Shown here in pieces: positions 44,191 to 51,370 of a stretch of DNA of 60,674 nucleotides; positions within the stretch are counted from its first letter, which is position 1; every line of letters begins with the position of its first letter. A program made the translations under genes and the position numbers. This DNA comes from CAZDUS01 sp964535015 (GTDB lineage Bacteria > Verrucomicrobiota > Kiritimatiellia > CAIKKV01 > CAITUY01). The notes under the pieces are model-generated. The model was not told the DNA's origin and made no database searches. It worked only from the letters and a program-made list of their open reading frames with translations. The stretch covers positions 1-60,674 of the forward strand of contig CAZHRU010000005.1 in the NCBI GenBank assembly GCA_964535015.1. Reading direction: 5' to 3'.

Positions 44191-46300
44191 GGCGGGAACA
44201 CGGAGCAGTCCGCTCGCCCGACTCCAGACCCGCGACGCCCTCGATAAACTCGAGGCGTGTTTCCCCTCTTGTTCCTTTGTAGATATACCTCTTTCCTCTC
44301 CAGGCGACCGTGACCTCAAGACCGACCTGCGGGAAACCCCGGCGGATTTCTTTACCCGGGATCTCGACCTCAAGATCCTGGACGGTGAACTGGATTGCGC
44401 CGTCCATAGCGCCAAGGATCTTCCCGATCCCGTGGCCGAAGGGCTCGACTGGTTCTGGCTGCCCTGGCGCGAGGATGCCCGCGATGTCCTCATCCGGCCG
44501 CGCGGTCAAACCGTCGCCACCCTCCCGCCCGATGCCAGGATCGGCGTCAGTAGCGCCCGCCGCGAGGCCTACTGCACCACCCGCTTCCCCAAGGCGCGCC
44601 AACTGCCAATTCGCGGAACCATCGAACAGCGGTTGGCTCAACTGGACCGGGGCGACTTCGATCTGATCGTCATGGCTGGCGCCGCCCTGAACCGGCTCGG
44701 ACTCCAGGACCGCATTACGGAATGGATCCCGGAAGCAACCCTTCCCCCGCCGGACGGCCAGGGCGCCCTGGCCGTAACCTTCCGCGCCGGTGACGAACGT
44801 TTCCTCCACCTGCGGCGCTTGTTCACCAAGTCTGTCACCTTCGCGGCCGCCGGTGTCGGCTCGGCCGGCGCCTGCACCCTCGAATGCCTCCATGCCCTCC
44901 AACGGTGCGACATCTGCCTCCATGATACCCTCCTCGGCCATGATCTGTTCGGCATGTTGCCCCCATCCGTCCAGTGCATTGACGTCGGCAAACGCTGCGG
45001 TCAGCACAGTATGCCACAGGACGAAACCACCTACCTGATCACCCGCTACGCCCGGCGCGGCCTGAAAGTCGTGCGCCTCAAGGGCGGCGATCCCGGCATC
45101 TTCGGACGCCTCGCCGAAGAGGTCGAGGCCCTCGATGCCCTGGCCCTGCCCTACCGGGTCATGCCCGGAGTCAGCAGTTTGAGCGCCGCCACCTCCACCA
45201 CCGGCATGTTGCTCACCCGGCGCGGAGTCTCGCGCGGCTTCACCGTCATGACTCCCCGTAAGGAGGGAGGCGGCACCGGTTCCGTCGCCGCCGATGTCCG
45301 CATGAAACTGCCCATCGTCTTCTTCATGGCCCTCTCCGTCGCCGACGAAGTGGCCCGCCAACTCATTGCCGAGGGCCTCTCACCCACCACCCCCGCCTCC
45401 GTCGTCTACGGCGCCGGCAGTGACCAGTCGCACTCCATCACCGGCGACCTCACCTCCATCGCAACCCTTATCAAACAAACTCAAACCGAACTCCCCGGCC
45501 TCCTTATCATCGGGGATGCCGCAAAATATCACTACCCCAACTGGGGCGCCCTCGAAGGACGCCGCGTCCTCCTGACCGCCAGTCAGGCCTTGCAGGACAA
45601 GGCCGCCGACCTTGTTGCCGACTACGGCGGCGTCCCGGTGTGCCGCCCGCTGATCAAACTGGAAACGACAACCGTGGCCCTTGACCGCATCCGCCAGATC
45701 AAGTCCTATGACTGGGTGGTCCTGACCTCACCTTCCGCCGTTCGGTGTTTTGGCGAACTCCTGCAAACCGCCTGGATCGATCGCCGTAAGGTCCCCACCC
45801 TCGTCACCTGCGGCGGCGGCACCTCCAAGGCGCTCTGGGACCTCGGCCTTTCCGCCGATATCGAACCCGCTTCCGAGTTCAGCGCCAACAGCCTCCTGGC
45901 AACCGTCCGCCCCCTTGTGAAACCCGGCTTGCGCGTCCTGCGCCTGCGCTCGGACAAGGCCGGCCCCGATCTTGCCGCAGAACTCAAAACCATGGGCGCC
46001 ACCGTGGACGATTGTGTTCTCTATCTGAATCGCCCCATCCCGCATGACGACAAACCCGACTTCGACGTTGCTTTCTTTGCCAGTGCTTCCGCCGTCGAAG
46101 TGTACGACCAGCAATGGAGCGCGTCCTCGCTCAAGGACAAGTTCGTCGTGGCCATCGGTAAACCAACTCTGGCCGCCCTGAAGAAGTCCGGCGTCACCCC
46201 CGATCTCGTCCCGCCCGAAGCCACCGTGGAATCCAGCATGGAAGCACTCGCCTGCCACTTTTCCCGACACGGCCTGCAAACCCTCAAGGAGAAACGATGA
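44165..46300 (+). CDS. HemC-CobA-HemD fusion lacking HemC domain 3
   Basis: A 711-residue fusion of three consecutive activities. Residues 1-220 are hydroxymethylbilane synthase domains 1 and 2, with the catalytic aspartate in VHSAKDLP (D85) and substrate-binding arginines in SSARRE and IRGTIEQRL. The chain then passes directly into uroporphyrinogen III methyltransferase (about 222-450, VVRLKGGDPGIFGR, MPGVSSLSA). Uroporphyrinogen III synthase begins near 455 (RRVLLTASQ). HemC domain 3, which carries the cysteine holding the dipyrromethane cofactor, is absent. The methyltransferase GxGPGD loop reads AAGVGSAG. AAAGGA precedes the ATG. The reading frame is continuous, so this is not a simple frameshift. 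Confidence 0.9.
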   Translation: MTTVKTTLKAGTRSSPLARLQTRDALDKLEACFPSCSFVDIPLSSPGDRDLKTDLRETPADFFTRDLDLKILDGELDCAVHSAKDLPDPVAEGLDWFWLPWREDARDVLIRPRGQTVATLPPDARIGVSSARREAYCTTRFPKARQLPIRGTIEQRLAQLDRGDFDLIVMAGAALNRLGLQDRITEWIPEATLPPPDGQGALAVTFRAGDERFLHLRRLFTKSVTFAAAGVGSAGACTLECLHALQRCDICLHDTLLGHDLFGMLPPSVQCIDVGKRCGQHSMPQDETTYLITRYARRGLKVVRLKGGDPGIFGRLAEEVEALDALALPYRVMPGVSSLSAATSTTGMLLTRRGVSRGFTVMTPRKEGGGTGSVAADVRMKLPIVFFMALSVADEVARQLIAEGLSPTTPASVVYGAGSDQSHSITGDLTSIATLIKQTQTELPGLLIIGDAAKYHYPNWGALEGRRVLLTASQALQDKAADLVADYGGVPVCRPLIKLETTTVALDRIRQIKSYDWVVLTSPSAVRCFGELLQTAWIDRRKVPTLVTCGGGTSKALWDLGLSADIEPASEFSANSLLATVRPLVKPGLRVLRLRSDKAGPDLAAELKTMGATVDDCVLYLNRPIPHDDKPDFDVAFFASASAVEVYDQQWSASSLKDKFVVAIGKPTLAALKKSGVTPDLVPPEATVESSMEALACHFSRHGLQTLKEKR

Positions 46301-47292
46301 ATACCTACCCTGAAGTTCGATTGCGCCGCCTGCGCCGCACCCCCGCCCTCCGGCGCCTATTCGATATGCCCATGCCCGGTCCCGACAAGTTCATGTGGCC
46401 CGTGTTCATCAAGGATGGCAAGGGCATCCGGGAACCCATTGACGCCATGCCCGGCCAAAACCGGATGAGTGTCGATGTCCTGCTCAAGGACCTCTCCCGT
46501 GTCGTCAATTCCGGCGTGGGAAGCATTCTGATCTTCGGACTGGCTGAACAGGCAGGCAAGGATGCCGCGGGCACCGCCGCCTATGACGACTGGGGCGCGG
46601 TGCAGAAAGCCATCCGCCGCATCCGCAAGGAATTCCCCGATCTCATCATCGCCTCGGACGTCTGCGTCTGCGCCTACACCTCGCATGGCCATTGCGGCCC
46701 CCTCACCACCTCCGGCGACGTGGATAACGACGCCGCCAATGTCATTCTGGCACGAATGGCCGTTTCCCACGCCGCCGCAGGCGCCGACATCGTCGCCCCC
46801 AGCGCCATGATGGATGGCCAGGTGGCCGCCATCCGTCAGGCCCTCGACGAGAACGACTTCCAGCAAACCATCCTCATGAGTTACTCGACCAAGTTCGCCT
46901 CAAGCATGTACGGCCCCTTCCGGGAAGCCGAGGAATCGGCGCCGCAAAAGGGCGACCGGCGCGGTTATCAGGCCTCCTACGCCGACCCCCGCCAGGCCAT
47001 GCGGGAATCCCAACTCGACGAGGCCGAAGGCGCCGATATCCTGATGCTCAAACCCTCCCTGTTCTACCTCGACATTCTCACCCGCCTGCGCGATCAAACC
47101 GACCTCCCCATCGCCGCCTACAACGTCAGTGGCGAATACTCGATGCTGATCGCCGCCGCCGAACGCGGCTGGGGCGACCTCGGCAGCATGGTGCGGGAAT
47201 CAACCACCGCCCTCGCCCGGGCCGGGGCCGATATCATCATCTCCTACTGGGCCAACCGGTATGACGAGTTCTTCAGAAAGGGCATCCAATGA
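46297..47292 (+). CDS. hemB: porphobilinogen synthase (delta-aminolevulinic acid dehydratase)
   Basis: Joins two 5-aminolevulinate molecules to porphobilinogen. At 331 residues it has normal length. The zinc-binding cysteines C123, C125 and C133 (DVCVCAYTSHGHCG) mark the zinc-dependent class. The Schiff-base lysines are K199 (SYSTKFASS) and K252 (ILMLKPSLFYLD). AAGGAGA lies directly before the start, which overlaps the fusion gene stop by four bases. It overlaps hemL by four bases. Confidence 0.97.
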   Translation: MNTYPEVRLRRLRRTPALRRLFDMPMPGPDKFMWPVFIKDGKGIREPIDAMPGQNRMSVDVLLKDLSRVVNSGVGSILIFGLAEQAGKDAAGTAAYDDWGAVQKAIRRIRKEFPDLIIASDVCVCAYTSHGHCGPLTTSGDVDNDAANVILARMAVSHAAAGADIVAPSAMMDGQVAAIRQALDENDFQQTILMSYSTKFASSMYGPFREAEESAPQKGDRRGYQASYADPRQAMRESQLDEAEGADILMLKPSLFYLDILTRLRDQTDLPIAAYNVSGEYSMLIAAAERGWGDLGSMVRESTTALARAGADIIISYWANRYDEFFRKGIQ

Positions 47293-48566
47293 CTTCAAGG
47301 GAATTGTTCGACAGGGCAACACGCGTCATTCCAGGCGGCGTGAACAGTCCGGTCCGCGCCTTCAACTCCGTCGGAGGGGACCCCCTCTACGTGGTAAGCG
47401 GCAAAGGCTCACGCATCATGACTGTGGATGGCGCCGAACTCACCGATTTCTGCGGCTCCTGGGGCCCCCTCCTCTTCGGCCACGCCCGCCAGGAAATCAT
47501 CGCGGCCATCCAGAAAGCCGCATCCGAAGGCACCAGTTTCGGAATCAACACGCCGCGCGAAGTTGAGTTTGCCGAGCAACTCCACGAACGGGTCCCTTCC
47601 ATGGAAATGATCCGACTCGTCAGTTCCGGCACCGAGGCCGTCATGACCGCCCTGCGCCTCGCCCGCGGATTCACGGGCCGCAGGAAACTCCTCAAGTTCG
47701 ACGGATGCTATCACGGCCACACCGATGCCATGCTGGTCTCCGCAGGCAGCGGACTTCTCACCGGCGGCATCAGTTCCTCGGCCGGCGTCCTCTCCACGGA
47801 CGCCCAGGAGGTGTTCGTGTCCCCCTACAACGATCTGGAGGCCGTTCAACGCATCGTTCAAAAGGAAGGCGCCGATCTGGCGGCCATCATTGTCGAACCT
47901 GTCGCTGGCAATATGGGGCTGATCCCACCCGCACCGGGCTTCCTCGCCGGCCTGCGCAAACTGACCGCCCAATGCGGCGCCCTGTTGATTTTTGACGAAG
48001 TCATCACGGGTTTCCGCCTGGGCCCCACAACCTACGGCACACTCTGCGGGGTAACCCCGGACCTGACGACTCTCGGCAAGATTATCGGCGGCGGCATGCC
48101 GATTGGCGCCGTGGGCGGCCGCGCCGACATCATGCGCAAACTGGCCCCACTCGGCCCCGTCTATCAGGCGGGCACCCTGAGCGGCAATCCCGTCGCCGTA
48201 GCCGCCGGCCTGGCCATGCTGCAACTGAGCGTCACCGAAAACCCCTATCCGAAATTGGATCTCTTGGGACGCCGCCTGACCGATGGCATGAATGCGGCGG
48301 CACGCAAGGCCGGCCTGACTCTCCACTGCACCGGACTCGGCGGCATGTTCACCCCCTTCTTCATGAATGACGCCCCCACCGATCTGGCGACCGTAAAACG
48401 TTGCAACACCAAGACCTACGCCGCCTTCTTCCGGGCCATGCTGACTCGCGGATTCTATCTGCCGCCTTCACAATTCGAAGCCGCCTTCATTTCCGCCGCC
48501 CACAGCGAGGACGATGTCTCCCGATTCCTCACGGCGGCAAGTGAAGTGTTCGCAACCTTGGCCTGA
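47289..48566 (+). CDS. hemL: glutamate-1-semialdehyde 2,1-aminomutase
   Basis: Converts glutamate-1-semialdehyde to 5-aminolevulinate with pyridoxal phosphate. The 425-residue chain starts with the typical RVIPGGVNSPVRAF. SSGTEAVMTALRLAR binds the cofactor phosphate, FDEVITGFR carries the aspartate to the pyridine nitrogen, and K264 in TLGKIIGGG is the Schiff-base lysine. It is the last biosynthetic gene of the heme operon and, with hemA, supplies the C5 pathway. Confidence 0.97.
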   Translation: MTSRELFDRATRVIPGGVNSPVRAFNSVGGDPLYVVSGKGSRIMTVDGAELTDFCGSWGPLLFGHARQEIIAAIQKAASEGTSFGINTPREVEFAEQLHERVPSMEMIRLVSSGTEAVMTALRLARGFTGRRKLLKFDGCYHGHTDAMLVSAGSGLLTGGISSSAGVLSTDAQEVFVSPYNDLEAVQRIVQKEGADLAAIIVEPVAGNMGLIPPAPGFLAGLRKLTAQCGALLIFDEVITGFRLGPTTYGTLCGVTPDLTTLGKIIGGGMPIGAVGGRADIMRKLAPLGPVYQAGTLSGNPVAVAAGLAMLQLSVTENPYPKLDLLGRRLTDGMNAAARKAGLTLHCTGLGGMFTPFFMNDAPTDLATVKRCNTKTYAAFFRAMLTRGFYLPPSQFEAAFISAAHSEDDVSRFLTAASEVFATLA

Positions 48567-48582
48567 GAAACAACACCCACCC

Positions 48583-48846
48583 ATGGAAATGATGCATAGC
48601 CCCTGGTTGAACGCATTGTTTTCGCTCGTGATCAATCTGCCCTTCGGTTACTGGCGAGCCGGTTGCCGCAAGTTCTCGTTGGCGTGGTTTTCCGCCATCC
48701 ACATCCCGGTTATCCTGACGATCGCACTCCGTCTATTCATCGGCGTCGCCTTCCGCCTTTCCACACTGCCATTCTACGTACTGGCCTTTGCCGGCGGACA
48801 AATCCTGGGGGCCCACCTCCGCAAACTTCGCCACATCAACCCATAG
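48583..48846 (+). CDS. small membrane protein of unknown function
   Basis: An 87-residue protein with about three hydrophobic segments and a basic C-terminus (HLRKLRH). It starts 16 bases after hemL, so it may be co-transcribed with the heme operon. The ATG at 48583 was chosen because upstream frame lies inside hemL; ATG 48589 is an alternative and neither has a strong ribosome site. No family recognised. A link to heme or metal transport would be guesswork. Confidence 0.6.
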   Translation: MEMMHSPWLNALFSLVINLPFGYWRAGCRKFSLAWFSAIHIPVILTIALRLFIGVAFRLSTLPFYVLAFAGGQILGAHLRKLRHINP

Positions 48847-48916
48847 GATGTTGGAAACCTTTTCGTCTGCGCCCCAAGATTGATCGAGCGAACGTTGTGA
48901 GTGAACGATGAGCGGG

Positions 48917-49861
48917 TCACTCGTACGTTCGACTCACTTGTTGGGTGATGTATTCTGCTCTTTCCTCCAAGAGCATCATCTGTTCTGGCTTTGGTTCCAG
49001 CCCATGATTATGTTTCTGGATGTTTGCCGGAAAGTTGAAAACCAACGCCTCAACCACAGACCTACGGTTCTCGATCTTTCCGCCAGAGTGGTAAAAGTGA
49101 TCTCGCGTCACGATGTTGAATTTGCTCCAAAGGGAATCAATGAAGGGATTGGAACGATAATCATTGTGGTGCCACGTCGAAAGTATGAACCGCGCCGGCG
49201 AGGCCGAGAGGAGCGCAAACAGTCTCTTCTCATCCTCTTCCTTCCAACCACTATAATAGTCAACATATCGCCCGATGTAGGGGGGATCACAGTAAATGAT
49301 GTCGTCTTTGGATGCTTCGGCAATGACTGCCGCGAAATCCTCGATATTGAACGTCCATCCCGACTGGATCAGACACGCAACATCATGCACCTGATTTACG
49401 ATCTTCGTCACGTATGCCGGAGCGAACCGTTCCGGTTTCTTACAAAAAGGTATGTTCCATCCCCCTTTCCGGTTGAACCTCATCATCCCATTGAACCCAG
49501 CACGGGAGAGAAAGAGAAAATCCAGCGGGTCATGTGACTCGTTAAAACGATCTCTGACGGTTCGGAAATGCTCGTAACCCTTGTCCGGTGCCTTTTCGAG
49601 CAGCGCCCCTTCACGTTCAAGATACTCGCGCACACATTTCGGTGTGATCTCGCGGTTCTTGATTGCTTGATAGAACCGAATGAGGTGGGGGTTGACGTCG
49701 CCCAGTAGTGCCTCGCCAAAACCAGAGTTGAAAGCGACAACTCCGGTTCCGAGGAAAGGTTCAATCCATCGGCCCTTAACGGCTGGTACTAACGCCTGAA
49801 TCCAAGGCACCAACTTCGTCTTAATGCCTTGACTCTTGATCGGGGGGGTAATCACTCGCAT
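48917..49861 (-). CDS. D12-class adenine-N6 DNA methyltransferase of a type II system
   Basis: The 314-residue modification enzyme has the SAM-binding motif PFLGTGVV (F-x-G-x-G type) near the N-terminus and catalytic DPPY in IIYCDPPYIGRYVDYYSGW. This order (motif I first, DPPY later) is that of Dam-like D12 enzymes, the class that includes M.EcoRV. It overlaps the upstream endonuclease gene by ten bases, so the two are one operon. It would methylate the target of that nuclease, probably GATATC. Base composition is visibly more AT-rich than the flanking heme and lyase genes, suggesting acquisition. Confidence 0.92.
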   Translation of the reverse strand: MRVITPPIKSQGIKTKLVPWIQALVPAVKGRWIEPFLGTGVVAFNSGFGEALLGDVNPHLIRFYQAIKNREITPKCVREYLEREGALLEKAPDKGYEHFRTVRDRFNESHDPLDFLFLSRAGFNGMMRFNRKGGWNIPFCKKPERFAPAYVTKIVNQVHDVACLIQSGWTFNIEDFAAVIAEASKDDIIYCDPPYIGRYVDYYSGWKEEDEKRLFALLSASPARFILSTWHHNDYRSNPFIDSLWSKFNIVTRDHFYHSGGKIENRRSVVEALVFNFPANIQKHNHGLEPKPEQMMLLEERAEYITQQVSRTYE

Positions 49862-50784
49862 GCTGCCTCGGCGGTCTTAGTCTTCTTCTTCGTTGTAATC
49901 GGCACAATCTTGCGTTTGTCCCCACGTTTGAAGTCCAGAAAGTCCTCGATTGACCTGATCGGCGTGGCCTTGCCTCTCTTCAGACGCGTAGTGACGCCGT
50001 GGTTCATCCAGTATTCGTCAAACCACTCCTCCCCGAGTCGTGCGAAGACGCCGTTTCCGTTTAGTATGTCTTCAATCCAGGTGATCGACCCGATGTTTGC
50101 AGTGTTGCCAGAACCTTGCTTGTCGCTCGCGAGACGCCACTTCTCGCAAACAAAGAATTGGAAGTCCCGGACCACGGAAGCAATTGACCGAAGACTGTCA
50201 ACAGAAGTCAGGCGGTAACGATGAACTGGTTCGGCAACTGGACCGTCATCCAACTCCTTGACATGGACGATTTCTGTGTCGGCCAAGTCCTTTGCCGCAG
50301 TTCTCGTGTAGATGATTCCCAAGCAAAAGTGCCCGAAGTACTCCGAATATGGGAATTGAATGTTCTTGGTGGACGTTCGCTCCTTAAAGTAGGCGCCGTG
50401 GCTGCCGAGAGTGAACCCATTTACATGGCCGGGGAAATCCGGATCGCGGTACGTAGTCTTAAGGTCAACAGCAAACTTTACAGACTGGTTGCTCTGTTTG
50501 ACAAAACTGAAGTCAGGATACCAGTTCTGGTGTTCGGCCAGGACGATCGAATAACCATTGTCCTGGGCGAACTGGAGAATCCTCGGGAAAAGGTGGATTT
50601 CAAGGATCTTGGAGACGATCTTGGTGTCGGAACTGATTGTGTAAATGTTCTTGAAAATGTCGATAAACCCCTTGACGGTCCACTGCCCGTTTTCAGCAGA
50701 AACATACCCGCCAAGTCCCCGAACGAAATCTGTCAGGGCGGCCGAGAATGCGTCCTTCTCCGTCTGTCGCTCTTTGTTGTTCAT
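49852..50784 (-). CDS. EcoRV-like type II restriction endonuclease
   Basis: A 310-residue nuclease resembling EcoRV along its length. The catalytic residues are in WYPDFSF (D91) and FAVDLKTTY (D107, K109), the PD-(D/E)xK arrangement of EcoRV, with E62 matching the EcoRV helix glutamate. The recognition loop is GSGNTANIGS, nearly identical to the EcoRV R-loop that reads GAT. It is about 65 residues longer than EcoRV, mostly at the ends. AAGGGA precedes the ATG and a promoter lies about 80 bases upstream. It is transcribed before its methyltransferase, with no controller protein between. Specificity for GATATC is inferred from the loop. Confidence 0.9.
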   Translation of the reverse strand: MNNKERQTEKDAFSAALTDFVRGLGGYVSAENGQWTVKGFIDIFKNIYTISSDTKIVSKILEIHLFPRILQFAQDNGYSIVLAEHQNWYPDFSFVKQSNQSVKFAVDLKTTYRDPDFPGHVNGFTLGSHGAYFKERTSTKNIQFPYSEYFGHFCLGIIYTRTAAKDLADTEIVHVKELDDGPVAEPVHRYRLTSVDSLRSIASVVRDFQFFVCEKWRLASDKQGSGNTANIGSITWIEDILNGNGVFARLGEEWFDEYWMNHGVTTRLKRGKATPIRSIEDFLDFKRGDKRKIVPITTKKKTKTAEAACE

Positions 50785-50838
50785 TTGGTCCCTTTCACTT
50801 TTTCACCCACCGAATAGCGTTTTATCCCTCGTGCGGCG

Positions 50839-50866
50839 AGTATACACGGCTGGGGATGGCGATCAA
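50839..50866 (-). promoter_or_regulatory. sigma70-type promoter of the restriction-modification operon
   Basis: On the minus strand TTGATC (50861-50866) is followed after 16 bases by TATACT (50839-50844). Transcription would begin near 50832, about 48 bases before the endonuclease start. Confidence 0.5.
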
Positions 50867-50889
50867 GCGCGTGTTGCCGCATCCTCCTG

Positions 50890-51162
50890 ATGACACTGCT
50901 GGGCCGTGAGGCGCCTCACTTAAATGCAGAAACAATCTTCTCAGACTTTGAAATCCGAGTGATGGGGCTCTTCGCTAAAAAACACAAACTCACGCTGCCA
51001 ACATGCCTGGGTGAAGCCGTCCTTCTCGTCGCTAGGCTGGGCGGTTATATGAACCGCGGCAACGACCCACCGCCAGGCGCCGAAGTCCTCTGGCGTGGAT
51101 CTCTACGCCTCACTTTGCTTTGTGACGGGGTCGCGTTGGCGGAGTCACTCAATTTGTCTTGA
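50890..51162 (+). pseudogene. C-terminal remnant of an IS4-type (Tn5-like) transposase
   Basis: The 90-residue frame matches the C-terminal end of IS4-family transposases: LGEAVLLVARLGGYMNRGNDP followed by PPPGAEVLWRGSLRLTLL is the typical tail. The catalytic DDE core and the N-terminus are missing, and no complete terminal repeats were seen, so the element is a fragment. It lies just upstream of the restriction-modification operon and next to a MITE-like repeat, marking a site of past insertion. Confidence 0.8.
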
Positions 51163-51184
51163 AGTATTTGTGTGTAAAGGGCAG

Positions 51185-51318
51185 GCCTTGTGCCGCGAGT
51201 GAAGAAAGTTGGGGTGATGGGCAGGTTCGCCGCGGACGATTAACGTTTGCCTCCACCGGGACGAGCCCGGTGGGCGGCTGACGTGATCTTGGGTGAACGC
51301 CATAACTCGCAGATGCGC
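51185..51318 (-). repeat. MITE-like repeat, partial copy upstream of the heparinase-like gene
   Basis: About 105 bases match the inverted copy at 54171-54326 with only a few differences, including the internal CCACCGGG/CCCGGTGG palindrome. The right-hand end keeps a changed terminal repeat (CGCCATAACTCGCAGATGCGC) after a short insertion. The left terminal repeat is missing next to the transposase remnant. The orientation is opposite to the other copy. Confidence 0.85.
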
Positions 51319-51370
51319 CCCGATGAAAAGTGCTTGCACTGCATACCGCCAATGACCAATATCTGCCGCT

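Noticed and set aside
48917..50784. Avoidance of GATATC as support for an active EcoRV-like nuclease
   Set aside because: Several GATATC sites are visible (for example near 3261, 3363 and 13589), so there is no obvious avoidance. This neither supports nor excludes activity because methylation would protect them.
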